A stretch of DNA of 64,000 nucleotides from Pedobacter ureilyticus (lineage in GTDB: Bacteria > Bacteroidota > Bacteroidia > Sphingobacteriales > Sphingobacteriaceae), in NCBI RefSeq assembly GCF_005925345.1, contig NZ_SSHJ01000001.1, forward strand, positions 496,001 through 560,000, given 5' to 3'. A program made the position numbers and the translations under genes. Below, in pieces: positions 54,743 to 63,635 of the stretch. Each line of letters starts with the position of its first letter. The first letter of the stretch is position 1. The notes under the pieces are model-generated. The model saw only the letters and a list, made by a program, of their open reading frames with translations, was not told the origin of the DNA and searched no databases.

Positions 54743-55600
54743 CTAATCTTGAAATTTGTTCACATCAATATTATACCAAGACAATAAGTCTTTAAAAACC
54801 AAATCATTTTCTCCGCCATATATGTTTTTCAACATCAATTGCTCTTTTCCTAATCCAGTTATGGAAACAAAGGGTTTACGGAAAAGACCGGCCAACGATA
54901 CTATTTTGGTGTTATTTCTAATTGCCATTACTTTAAGCCAAATGTCATCTGTTAAGAGTGTTCTATTTTTAAGCTGTTCTTTATCAAACAAATCTTTATG
55001 TAAGGCTCCTGGTGGATAGATTACCCCGCCTACGCCCAAATTAAGCAGTGTATGAGAGGGTTCTCTGTTACTTCTAATGACCTCCCAATTCACATAAGAT
55101 TCTACTTGGCCATTTTTAGTTTTGATTTCTCTTGTCAGTACCGAACAAATTTTGTCTGGGTACAAGCCTGCATATTGTTTTAATACGCTTACTAAATTTG
55201 GCGGATAAATCTTATCATCATCAACCGTAATGATGTTTGCCTTTGGAAAAGAAGCTATGGCATAGAAATACTTGTTATGCGGTTTCAAATTATCCGCTAC
55301 AAAAACTATCTGTAAGCCTCTTTTCTTTAGTTTCAGCAACCGCTGAGGTAATATTTTTTCATCCCTAAACTCATCTAATGCCAAGTATAAAATAACTGCA
55401 TTGGGCATTTCTTTTTGTCTCAATAACGATTCTACCACCAGCCAAACTTTGTGTATCCGATCTGGCTTTGAAGTCATTGAAACGATAATCTTATCATTTC
55501 TATTCAAATCAGCATCTAATTCAATTCGAAAACGATTGGTAAAAAGAGACGAAAAGAGGTATTTTAAACTATAAACTAAATTCTTTACTCTCAATATCAT
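54743..55600 (-). CDS. Glycosyltransferase, GT-A-like, 285 aa
   Basis: A protein of the GT-A type. Near the N-terminus KIIVSMTSKPDRIHKVWLVV leads into a Rossmann-like strand-helix region; NIITVDDDKIYPPNLV carries the DxD metal-binding motif. Later features are LLNLGVGGVIYPPGALHKD and TDDIWLKVMAIRN, similar to acceptor-side and catalytic residues of such enzymes. No membrane helix apart from a possible hydrophobic N-terminal segment. It sits in the surface polysaccharide region next to a P-loop gene. The sugar donor and acceptor are not predictable. Confidence 0.8.
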   Translation of the reverse strand: MILRVKNLVYSLKYLFSSLFTNRFRIELDADLNRNDKIIVSMTSKPDRIHKVWLVVESLLRQKEMPNAVILYLALDEFRDEKILPQRLLKLKKRGLQIVFVADNLKPHNKYFYAIASFPKANIITVDDDKIYPPNLVSVLKQYAGLYPDKICSVLTREIKTKNGQVESYVNWEVIRSNREPSHTLLNLGVGGVIYPPGALHKDLFDKEQLKNRTLLTDDIWLKVMAIRNNTKIVSLAGLFRKPFVSITGLGKEQLMLKNIYGGENDLVFKDLLSWYNIDVNKFQD

Positions 55601-55628
55601 GCGTTAGGTTTAGACATAGAAAGTGTTC

Positions 55629-55652
55629 ACATGCTGCCGAAATGCAGCATGT
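55629..55652. terminator. Hairpin after the LruC lipoprotein gene
   Basis: A 9 bp perfect stem ACATGCTGC / GCAGCATGT with a CGAAAT loop in the 81 bp spacer between the LruC gene and the downstream glycosyltransferase. There is no T-run, so the terminator role is uncertain. Confidence 0.45.
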
Positions 55653-55681
55653 TAAACAGCTAACAATGGTATATTTTTTTC

Positions 55682-57778
55682 TTAGTTTGGCGGATTTACC
55701 AGTTTATCCATTAGGCGGTTACCTGCTCCATTTGTATACCAACCCAAGTTAGTAGTTGCTCCAGAAGTTGCCCAACTCACAAAGTTTGGATAAGCCGCTG
55801 TCATAGATTGTCCGCTTTTTGGATATGGTATTTTTTCTGGCACATCAATAGCCCATGTGATGTTACCAGCACTGTTTCTGGTATTACTTAAGTAGTAACG
55901 CGAAGCTGCCACTGATGAGTTATCATCTTCTGTACCAAATAAAGCTTTATTTGCTTTTACCGAAGGGCGCCTGTTTGATAAGTGTATTTCTACGTTTCTA
56001 TTACCTCTTGCAATTAAAAATGGAGATATTTTGTTAAAGTCGGCAAGTGGAATAGCAGGGTTAAATTTAACTGTAAAAGAGAAGGTTTCTACTGGTCTTG
56101 TGGTACTTCCGGTACCCGTATTATTTACGTTATTTCCGCCCAATACACTAGTTGCACCATCAAATACTTTAATTACCACATCGTTGGTGTGGCCGGTTTC
56201 TACGCTATAGGTAGTGGCCTGGTTTGAGTTAACGTTGTCTCCATCAAAATTTAAGTTGGTAACAATAGCAACCTGCCCCGGAGTGGCATTAGGTATCATT
56301 ACTGCAAAACCGTTGTTTTGTTGCGCAGAAATAGAAGCTAAATCGAAAGTAAAGTTAACCTCACTAATTTTATTGGCTTCTGTTTGATCAATTAAGCCTG
56401 TGTAGTTATGGTTTACTACCATGTCGTTCATGTCAAAATCTGCAAGACGTGGCCAACAATCTTCAAATAATAAAGTTCCTTTTAAGTTTTTTGCCGGATA
56501 GAAAACATAATCACTATCTGTTCTTGGTACAGTTGGTAACTTAGGATATTCGTCTACAGGTACAGCCTCATTTGGATTCCAGCTGGCGAAAAATGCGATG
56601 TCAGAATAATCACCATCGGTACCATCTTCGATAGACCAAACGATTTTATTGGTAGCCTCGTCATAAAGTGTTACCATGCGTTCTTTTTTACCCGCCATGT
56701 AACCAGTAGAACCAGCTGTATTTAGGTTATAATTTGAATAGTAGGTAGTTCTGGTGGTATTAATTGTACCAGGTGTGCCTACCGCTGTTGGGGTAAAACT
56801 ATTTGCTATTAAGTAAAAGCCAATAGAGGTATTTGGAGGAAAAGAACCATCGGCATTAGGCCCCACTAATTCTACTGTATTACCAGCTACCAAACCACTA
56901 TAATTGGTAGTAGCCGTTCTAGAAGTACTTGGAAAAATATAGCCTCTATTACCTGCCGGTATAGCCGAAGGTGTAGCAGGCTTATTATTACTTGGATACC
57001 AGTAATAGCCTAATGTATTTTTATTTGATGAATTGGCAAACATAAAGGTAATACTTACGTTAGCCGTTTGACCTGCTTTTAAATCTAACACAATATCTCT
57101 AGGGATAGCAGAGTTTAAATAACCAGATGATTCTGGTACCGGCACACCCTTTGGAAGAGCAGCCTTAAAACGTTGCAAGAAACTAGGGTTAACATACACA
57201 GGATCTGTTAAATAATCCGGGAAACCCACGTTACTCCATGACCTTGTAGCCAAAGTTTGCGAACCTGTTAAACTAGCCTGAACAGCATTAGTGCCAAACT
57301 GAAAGCCGGTAGAAGCTGTTTTTTTAACACTTTGAGATGGGCTATACACCAATTCGAACCCTTGCGCCGATTTAGCCAATTCAAAGTACTCTGGAATACC
57401 TATTGATTTTGATAATAGATAAATCTTATTGATATCGCCAGGAACTCTAAGTTCGGTGCTATACTCTCCTTTTTCGTTTAACCGAATAGATCTAATGTTA
57501 CGTAGTTTGCTCAGTTCTGCAGGTTGATCTAGGTAGCTATCTGGGTTATCTAGATAAACATCGAACTCGGCACCCTGGTAAGGTATTTTACCCAGAAGCT
57601 CTACATGAACGTTAAGATTTTGTAGTGAGGTAGTTGAGTAATCAAACCCCTCAGCAACCTTCATTTCTCTGAAGTTTACTTCGTTACTAGTTTCTACGTC
57701 TTCGTGATCTTGTTTTTTACATCCTACTGAAAAGAGTACAGCAGAGATTAAAACTGGTGAAAGTATTCTAAGTTTCAT
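55682..57778 (-). CDS. LruC-domain lipoprotein
   Basis: A 698-residue surface or periplasmic lipoprotein with a lipobox Cys at C20 (LISAVLFSVGC) and a charged acidic start to the mature part. The LruC domain in the C-terminal half is recognised by GTLLFEDCWPRLADFDMNDM and VVNHNYTGLID, the Bacteroidota form of the DxDxND type repeat (LED..P..GDYDFNDLVV). The N-terminal part (about 40-200) holds beta-rich segments. LruC-domain proteins are large secreted proteins of unknown role and are frequent in this phylum; a DUF4842-type C-terminus fits. It has a 182 bp leader with no obvious promoter match and lies between the PglD-like and glycosyltransferase genes. Confidence 0.88.
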   Translation of the reverse strand: MKLRILSPVLISAVLFSVGCKKQDHEDVETSNEVNFREMKVAEGFDYSTTSLQNLNVHVELLGKIPYQGAEFDVYLDNPDSYLDQPAELSKLRNIRSIRLNEKGEYSTELRVPGDINKIYLLSKSIGIPEYFELAKSAQGFELVYSPSQSVKKTASTGFQFGTNAVQASLTGSQTLATRSWSNVGFPDYLTDPVYVNPSFLQRFKAALPKGVPVPESSGYLNSAIPRDIVLDLKAGQTANVSITFMFANSSNKNTLGYYWYPSNNKPATPSAIPAGNRGYIFPSTSRTATTNYSGLVAGNTVELVGPNADGSFPPNTSIGFYLIANSFTPTAVGTPGTINTTRTTYYSNYNLNTAGSTGYMAGKKERMVTLYDEATNKIVWSIEDGTDGDYSDIAFFASWNPNEAVPVDEYPKLPTVPRTDSDYVFYPAKNLKGTLLFEDCWPRLADFDMNDMVVNHNYTGLIDQTEANKISEVNFTFDLASISAQQNNGFAVMIPNATPGQVAIVTNLNFDGDNVNSNQATTYSVETGHTNDVVIKVFDGATSVLGGNNVNNTGTGSTTRPVETFSFTVKFNPAIPLADFNKISPFLIARGNRNVEIHLSNRRPSVKANKALFGTEDDNSSVAASRYYLSNTRNSAGNITWAIDVPEKIPYPKSGQSMTAAYPNFVSWATSGATTNLGWYTNGAGNRLMDKLVNPPN

Positions 57779-57960
57779 TTTCTTTTTTAACAGCGTTAAC
57801 GATTTTAAATGAGGACAATAATTGTGTTTGAATAATTTGTTGTGAATAAAACTAAGGCAAGTATTCTGTATAGGGATACGAATGGTATTATTATGACTTT
57901 TTATGTAAATAAAGTGTATTTTACAAGCAATAAAAAAGCGCTAATAAACGGCACTAATTA

Positions 57961-58596
57961 TTAGCCGATATGCGATTTAATTCTTGCTGGTATGCCCATA
58001 GCAACCACGTTTTCTGGAAGTGCTTTATTTACGATAGATTGGCCTCCAACAACACTGTAGTTACCTATACTAATTCCTTGTAGGGTAGCAGCGCCAATAC
58101 CTAGCTCTACAGCCAAACCAACCTGCGTATGGCCGCCCAAATTTACGCCTGGCGCAAAAGAACTGAAGGAAGATACATTGCAATCATGTCCTATGGAGCA
58201 GTTCATGTTCATTACCACAAAATCGCCTATAACAGAACCGTAATTTACACAAGTGCCCGGATAAATTATAGTGCCTTTGCCAAGCATGGTAGCCCTAGAA
58301 AGCCAGGCGTTTTCTGCCACCAAACTAGGGTATTTTAAGCTTCCATTAACAGCCAATTTTTTGATGATTTTTTCTTTAACCTTTGGAAATGCAATACCAA
58401 TGATTACATCTAAATCAGTCTTATCAAAAATCCAGGAAATGCCTGCTATAACAGGATAACCACAAAAATCCTTTCCTTGCTTGTTTACATCATCATCTAA
58501 AAAACCGAGTAATTGACCCTCTATTCCGTAAAGTTCTAAATTACTAGCAATGTGCCCTCCTACGCTTCCAGCGCCTATAATTACTAATTTTCTCAT
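57961..58596 (-). CDS. NeuD/PglD-type sugar O- or N-acetyltransferase
   Basis: A 211-residue acetyltransferase. A Rossmann-like N-terminus (VIIGAGSVGGHIASNLELYG) is followed by a PglD linker (GFLDDDVNKQGKDFCGYPVI) and a hexapeptide beta-helix: GKGTIIYPGTCVNYGSVIGD, NCSIGHDCNVSSFSSFAPG and GHTQVGLAVELGIGAATLQG. The catalytic His is in the SIGHDCNV string. It acts on UDP-4-amino sugars in glycan synthesis (PglD) or on sialic acid (NeuD). It lies 91 bp after a PglC-like transferase gene, so the pair fits bacillosamine-type sugar synthesis. Confidence 0.92.
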   Translation of the reverse strand: MRKLVIIGAGSVGGHIASNLELYGIEGQLLGFLDDDVNKQGKDFCGYPVIAGISWIFDKTDLDVIIGIAFPKVKEKIIKKLAVNGSLKYPSLVAENAWLSRATMLGKGTIIYPGTCVNYGSVIGDFVVMNMNCSIGHDCNVSSFSSFAPGVNLGGHTQVGLAVELGIGAATLQGISIGNYSVVGGQSIVNKALPENVVAMGIPARIKSHIG

Positions 58597-58687
58597 CCGT
58601 TTTACTTCTCTTTTTGAGTTACGATTAATTCCTATTATTGCACAAACTTCTCTTAATGTGTTAGAGAAGCTACCTTATTCATTTCTA

Positions 58688-59293
58688 TTAATTTGCGCCA
58701 TTAAATGGCTGCATTGGTCTTTCGGCAGTTTGGTTAATACCTTCTCTTTTAACCACCTTAATTACCGTGAGCCACAATATTTTAAGATCTAGTCTAAAAC
58801 TTAACTGATCAGCATAAAATGTATCCAGTTCAAACTTTTTAGTCCAAGAAATAGAATTACGGCCGCTCACTTGTGCCAAACCCGTAATTCCGGGCTTTAC
58901 CAAGTGTCTTTTTCGTTGTTCTACCGAATAAAGAGGAATGTATTTGAACAACAAAGGCCTAGGTCCAACCAAGCTCATATCGCCCTTTAGTACATTCACA
59001 AGTTGTGGCAGTTCATCTATCGATAAAGACCTTATACGCTTTCCTATTTTTGTGGTACGATCTACATCTGGCAAGAGGCTGCCCTGGGCATCTCTATCAT
59101 CTCTCATGGTTTTAAACTTGATGATATAGAAAGGCTTTTCTTTATATCCGGGTCTTTCTTGGAAAAAAAATGCCTTACCACCATTGGCAAATTTTAGCAA
59201 CACATAAGTGATTGCAATAAGTGGTGAAAATAGCACCAAAGCCAATAGCGCAACAATAAAATCTAGTAAACGTTTTAACGCATATCTGTACAT
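58688..59293 (-). CDS. PglC-type initiating sugar-phosphate transferase
   Basis: A 201-residue monotopic phosphoglycosyl transferase that puts the first sugar phosphate on undecaprenyl phosphate. A hydrophobic reentrant N-terminus (LLDFIVALLALVLFSPLIA) precedes the catalytic core: FFQERPGYKEKPFYIIKFKTM, then IDELPQLVNVLKGDMSLVG with the Asp-Glu pair, and GPRPLLFKYIPLY. Its short length, without extra N-terminal helices, is that of PglC rather than WbaP. It starts 19 bp inside the end of the upstream CapK-like gene, so the two are translationally coupled. Confidence 0.95.
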   Translation of the reverse strand: MYRYALKRLLDFIVALLALVLFSPLIAITYVLLKFANGGKAFFFQERPGYKEKPFYIIKFKTMRDDRDAQGSLLPDVDRTTKIGKRIRSLSIDELPQLVNVLKGDMSLVGPRPLLFKYIPLYSVEQRKRHLVKPGITGLAQVSGRNSISWTKKFELDTFYADQLSFRLDLKILWLTVIKVVKREGINQTAERPMQPFNGAN

Positions 59294-60528
59294 CTGTTTT
59301 GCATTTCATTTTTATAAATTGGACGCTTTCCTGATGGTTGTGGCTTAATGTCATCTACAAACACCATCTCAATATTCGCCTCATTGCCTAAAGCCGTTTT
59401 GAGGTTTAACTCAATTTCTGTAAGTACGGCCTTTGGTAGTGCTGCGCCTTTTCTAATTCTTAGTTGATATTTAGCTGGAGCTATTTGAGCAAACTGAAAC
59501 TGGGGATAATATCCAGCCTTGCTTAGCGGCATGTGAATGAGCGGTCCCAATGCCAATGGCGCAATTGGCGATCCGGTTGTAGTAAACAATTGCTCGGTTA
59601 CCCTACCAGAAATACTGCTTATAGCAATGAGCTGGCCGTCTTTATACTCATGAGCGATGGCTAAATCTCCTGTATCGTACCTCACTATGGGCACAATGTC
59701 TGCAGCTAAATCTGTAACCACCACTTTGCCTATTTCGCCTTGTTTTACTGGTTGTAAATTGTCGTCAAGAATTTCTACTACTACGTTATGCCTGTTGGTA
59801 AAATAAGCGCCGCCAAATTCCTTTTGTTGTGCTATTAGACCGACTTCTTCATTACTATATCTATCTATTACATTGCCGCCTATAGCCTCTTTAATGTGGT
59901 TTTTCTTGGTGTCTTCGATAGGCTCTGAAGTAAAAACTACAGCTTTGATTTGATGTTTTACTCCATGATCTTTGATATAAGTTGCTAACTCGAAAATTAC
60001 TGAAGGAAAACCGATAAGCACCTCAATTTTCTCTTTAACCAAAAGGTTTACAGCATTTTCGATATTGCTTTGAGTTAAATTAGTAGGCACAAAGCGATAT
60101 TCGTTTCGTAAAAACTGCCACCACTTAGGTTTTTGCTTGGCGGCAATTAACATAAACGGATCGCCAAGTTGATAGCCAGCAGCTTCGTTAAAATATTTGA
60201 AAGATGCAGTTCTAACTATTGCTCTTTTTTTTGAGTAAGGAATTTTAAAGGGCTCGCCGTAAGAACCTCCGGTATAGGCAAAAGAATGTAACTTATCCAT
60301 ATTTGCGGTAGCCATTCTTTTAGAAATATCGCTCTTGTTCATTAAGGGCTGATCTTCCAACTTACCTTTAAACCCATTTTCTAACAAATACTTATTGATT
60401 TTATCTGCATCAATTTTGTTGGGCGTTTCGTGTTTGGCTTTAATTACAGCATAATTTGCTTGTATTTTCCCTCCGCCAAGTTTATCATAAAGAGAAAAAA
60501 CACTTTTGGCTATTAATTTCTTTATCAT
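59275..60528 (-). CDS. CapK/phenylacetate-CoA-ligase-like adenylate-forming protein
   Basis: A 417-residue protein from the ATG at 60528, chosen because it gives an ATGA overlap with the stop codon of the upstream gene; the frame is open to 60576. It resembles the CapK/PaaK adenylation family: FAYTGGSYGEPFKIPY (phosphate-binding loop), VFTSEPIEDTKKNHI, RYSNEEVGLIAQQ, and GEIGKVVVTDLAADIVPIVR-YDTGDLAI. The conserved C-terminal Lys is probably the one in QPSGKRPIYKN. Members of this group in capsule and EPS loci are thought to activate acyl or amino acid groups for sugar decoration; the substrate is unknown here. Confidence 0.88.
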   Translation of the reverse strand: MIKKLIAKSVFSLYDKLGGGKIQANYAVIKAKHETPNKIDADKINKYLLENGFKGKLEDQPLMNKSDISKRMATANMDKLHSFAYTGGSYGEPFKIPYSKKRAIVRTASFKYFNEAAGYQLGDPFMLIAAKQKPKWWQFLRNEYRFVPTNLTQSNIENAVNLLVKEKIEVLIGFPSVIFELATYIKDHGVKHQIKAVVFTSEPIEDTKKNHIKEAIGGNVIDRYSNEEVGLIAQQKEFGGAYFTNRHNVVVEILDDNLQPVKQGEIGKVVVTDLAADIVPIVRYDTGDLAIAHEYKDGQLIAISSISGRVTEQLFTTTGSPIAPLALGPLIHMPLSKAGYYPQFQFAQIAPAKYQLRIRKGAALPKAVLTEIELNLKTALGNEANIEMVFVDDIKPQPSGKRPIYKNEMQNRCTDMR

Positions 60529-61634
60529 AATAATTTGGTAAAATCTTTGGAACTCATAAATAAGGTATCGGGCCACCGTTTTAAGATCTGGAACAATAAC
60601 TGGTCTAACTCCTTTAAGCCTTGGCTTCTATTTTTCTCGTCTATACCGCCTACAAAATTCACTCTATGTGTGCCTATAATTGCCGCCTTACCACATATAA
60701 ATGCACCTTGTATTTGGCTTAAGATGTGATTTATACCCGCATACGAACGTTCGGTGGGTTCAAAATTGCAATTACGCACATAACAGGTCATGCCGTTGGC
60801 AGATTTTTGGCCGGTACGAAAGGTACGGTAACGGTATTGCCCGTCTGTGCCTCTATCTAAACGTTGCCTCGGTACTGCGTTAAACTGTATTCCTTTACCT
60901 AGAAGATATTGGTCAAATCCATCTATAAAAACTCCGTTTGGTGCATTAAAAACCGTTGGATAAAAGCCAAATGCCTCATAAAAAAGCGCAATGCCGTTCT
61001 CCATGTCGGCTTTAACCGAAAGCATATCATCGGTACTTTCTACATAGAAATTAGGGCGAAAATTAAGCGCTGCTTTTGGTGTACCTGGCGGAGAATAAGA
61101 GGCAAAATGGTAATCAAAAGCCGTACGAACTTTTTCGTCGCCACTTTGGAGCGCATTTAACCACATTGCCGTTGCCAAATGTTCTCTGCCATGATATTCT
61201 GGCGACCAAACCTTCGCTTCGTTCCCTTGTTTCCAGCGAGTTAAAACATCGCCCTGCGCATACTTTTTAATGGTATCTACTACTGGTTCGGCTACATACT
61301 TAGTAAATCCGTTTGCTTTAATCTTTTCAAAATCGGGATTGGCGGTATTAAAAAACGGACTTACTATCGCCGGGTTGCCATCAACATCTTTGTATTTGCT
61401 GAGTACGTCAAACAATGCTTCCAAATCTTGTGCAGATGCCAAAGTATCAAAATGAGCATATCGGCTACTATCCATAGGCAAGCCTGCTGCTTTTAACTTT
61501 TGATACGCCGCTATTGATGGCACCCCTCTACTGCCCCAATCATCACACTCGATGACTACTATTTTTTTACCCACACTTTTTCCAGGCAGGTTTCTAAAAG
61601 CAGAGATTAGTGAACGTTTAATTGTCTGTATCAT
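60525..61634 (-). CDS. Polysaccharide deacetylase-like protein, 369 aa
   Basis: A protein with a pattern reminiscent of carbohydrate esterase family 4 and related NodB-like proteins: VVIECDDWGSRGVPS near the N-terminus (D-D pair), SPEYHGREHLATAMW with metal-type His residues, FNAPNGVFIDGFDQYL, and a late IIGTHRVNF. It has no signal peptide, unlike many secreted deacetylases. It is likely to act on a lipid-linked sugar or polysaccharide intermediate at the cytoplasmic side, but this is inference. It abuts the GT4 gene (1 bp shared) and overlaps the CapK-like gene by 4 bp. Confidence 0.7.
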   Translation of the reverse strand: MIQTIKRSLISAFRNLPGKSVGKKIVVIECDDWGSRGVPSIAAYQKLKAAGLPMDSSRYAHFDTLASAQDLEALFDVLSKYKDVDGNPAIVSPFFNTANPDFEKIKANGFTKYVAEPVVDTIKKYAQGDVLTRWKQGNEAKVWSPEYHGREHLATAMWLNALQSGDEKVRTAFDYHFASYSPPGTPKAALNFRPNFYVESTDDMLSVKADMENGIALFYEAFGFYPTVFNAPNGVFIDGFDQYLLGKGIQFNAVPRQRLDRGTDGQYRYRTFRTGQKSANGMTCYVRNCNFEPTERSYAGINHILSQIQGAFICGKAAIIGTHRVNFVGGIDEKNRSQGLKELDQLLFQILKRWPDTLFMSSKDFTKLL

Positions 61635-62776
61635 TAGGCCACGTTGCTGTTTAAAAATTTACTGTAGATCTTATTCATTTCTCGAAGCGAATTTTCGATA
61701 AAAAACTTTTGGATATGGATTAAAGCACGGTCGGCAAAGGTTTTTGAAAGCTCCTGGCTTTCGTACAACTTCATAATAGCGGTGATAAATTCTTCCTGGT
61801 TGCCCTGCCCATATAAAAAACCATTTTCGCCATGTACAACAAGCTCTTTATGGCCTCTATCTACGGTAGCCACTACAGGTACCCCGTTAATCATGGCTTC
61901 GGCCAGTGCTAAACCAAGGCCTTCTTGTCTGCTCGCAGAAATACTTACATCAGTTACAGCAAGTAATTCATTGATATCACTGCGGAAACCTAAAAAATGC
62001 ACCATATCTTGTAAGCCTAATGCGGTAGTCAATTCTTGCATCTCTATTAAAAGCTTTCCCGAGCCTGCGAGTAACAATTTTAGGTTTGGAATGCGCTCCT
62101 TTAGTGCCACCAAACTTTCTATAATAAACCTGTGGTTTTTACGATGGATAAAGTTTGCCGCATAAAACAAGGTAAATGCATCTTCTGGAAGACTTAGTTG
62201 TTGCCTCAATAGCTGCCTATCGGCATTATCTACTGGCTTAAAGCGATTGGTATCTACCCCTATACCGGGAATATAAAAGGTGTGGTTTGCTTTAAATTTA
62301 GTTTTGGCCAGTTGATAATCTTCTTGGTTGATGGTTATAATGGCATCGGTAAAACGAGACAGGTATTTTTCAGCCAGATAATACGTAAGCCAATAACCTA
62401 AGGGCGCACCTTTATAAAAATGAAATCCATGTGCGGTATACATCACAATAGTTCCTTTTGCCCTTGCTTGTTTAGCGGCCAAACGAGTTAGTGCCGCAGG
62501 TATAGGCGTATGGCAATGGATAAGGTCGTAATTGCCTTCGTTGATAATTTGTTTAAGCTTTTTGTACGCATCTAGCAGTTTTAGGGTAAACAAAGTGCGC
62601 TTAAACGGAAGATTGTACAGCTTTTCTATTCCTGCAACTTGGCCGTTTCCCCTTACCTCTACCGCAGCATCTAATTGATGCCCTTGCGACTTCAGCATCT
62701 CAAAATAAGGGAGATGAAATACTTGCAAATGAATATCTGAGGTAGCCACTACCAATATACGTTTAGACTTTTCCAT
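61634..62776 (-). CDS. GT4 glycosyltransferase
   Basis: A 380-residue GT-B enzyme. The N-terminal half shows VATSDIHLQVFHLPYFEMLK and DLIHCHTPIPAALTRLAAKQ. The C-terminal half has the GT4 pattern: LFYAANFIHRKNHRFIIES, LKLLLAGSGKLLIEMQEL, MVHFLGFRSDINELLAV, and ISASRQEGLGLALAEAMING with the E-x7-E motif. It transfers a hexose or similar sugar from a nucleotide donor. Overlaps the GT2 gene by 14 bp and the next gene by 1 bp, so all lie in one operon. Confidence 0.95.
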   Translation of the reverse strand: MEKSKRILVVATSDIHLQVFHLPYFEMLKSQGHQLDAAVEVRGNGQVAGIEKLYNLPFKRTLFTLKLLDAYKKLKQIINEGNYDLIHCHTPIPAALTRLAAKQARAKGTIVMYTAHGFHFYKGAPLGYWLTYYLAEKYLSRFTDAIITINQEDYQLAKTKFKANHTFYIPGIGVDTNRFKPVDNADRQLLRQQLSLPEDAFTLFYAANFIHRKNHRFIIESLVALKERIPNLKLLLAGSGKLLIEMQELTTALGLQDMVHFLGFRSDINELLAVTDVSISASRQEGLGLALAEAMINGVPVVATVDRGHKELVVHGENGFLYGQGNQEEFITAIMKLYESQELSKTFADRALIHIQKFFIENSLREMNKIYSKFLNSNVA

Positions 62777-63635
62777 GGATATTCAATTGTTTACAAACGT
62801 GGTTAAAATCTTCGTTTTCTGATGTTGTAGGTACCCTACCTCGTTTTTTGAGGAAATAATTCACATCGGTAAATGGTAAAACTACCGCCGTAAAACTTGC
62901 TTTGCCTACAGTAACCAACATGGCTTTAAAGTTGGGCCAAAAAGCATACTTTAATAAACTGGAATGGTGAATGAGTGAGTAGTAATAGGTTTTTAGAATT
63001 TTTTTACCAGTTACTGATACAAATTCTGAATAATAGTAACGTACACTCGGCATACTGATGTATTTTCTGCCCACCAGGTAACGTTGCATAAAATCTGTAT
63101 CCTGTGCGTGTTTTAGCTTGGTATTAAATGGCACTTTTCTGGCTAAATCTAGTCTTACCAACGACGTTCTGAGCGCACAATTTAACCTGTGCCCATACTC
63201 GTACACCTTGGCAATTCCGTTACCGCAACCTCTAACGGTTTCTAAATTAAAAGCGGCGTTATAGCAAGCGTTACCGCAACTTACCAAGTCTACATCTGTG
63301 TATTGCTCTAAAATTTGAACCTGTTCAGCCAGCTTTTCGGGGTGATAAAAATCATCAGCATCTAAAAAAGCTAGATATTCTCCTTGTGCTGCATCCAATG
63401 CGGCTTGCCTAGCTATGGGTCTACCTAGGTTTTTTTCAAAATGGACAATCACAAAGCGAGGATCGGTTAGGTTATCCAAGAATGCTTTTGTACCATCGCT
63501 AGAGCCATCGTTTACGATTACACATTTCCAATTTGGGTAAGTTTGCTTTAATAACGAGTTGGTGGCTAGGGCTAAGGTATCTATGCCGTTATAAACGGGC
63601 ATCATGATACTAATTAATGGTTGGGATGTGCTCAT
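62763..63635 (-). CDS. GT2 glycosyltransferase
   Basis: A 290-residue GT-A enzyme. LISIMMPVYNGIDTLALAT and CVIVNDGSSDGTKAFLD are the nucleotide-binding strands, and YLAFLDADDFYHPEKLAEQV contains the DxD motif. RLDLARKVPFNTKLKHAQDT carries the E/D-D type acceptor region (KHAQDTDFMQRYL). There is a hydrophobic C-terminal part but no clear transmembrane span. It overlaps the GT4 gene at 63632 by 4 bp and the GT4 gene downstream by 14 bp. Likely acts in EPS or capsule chain building. Confidence 0.95.
   Translation of the reverse strand: MSTSQPLISIMMPVYNGIDTLALATNSLLKQTYPNWKCVIVNDGSSDGTKAFLDNLTDPRFVIVHFEKNLGRPIARQAALDAAQGEYLAFLDADDFYHPEKLAEQVQILEQYTDVDLVSCGNACYNAAFNLETVRGCGNGIAKVYEYGHRLNCALRTSLVRLDLARKVPFNTKLKHAQDTDFMQRYLVGRKYISMPSVRYYYSEFVSVTGKKILKTYYYSLIHHSSLLKYAFWPNFKAMLVTVGKASFTAVVLPFTDVNYFLKKRGRVPTTSENEDFNHVCKQLNIHGKV

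Noticed and set aside
61782..62165. Plus-strand ORF of 127 codons opposite the GT4 gene
   Set aside because: Shadow of the GT4 coding frame; the GT4 motifs are on the minus strand.
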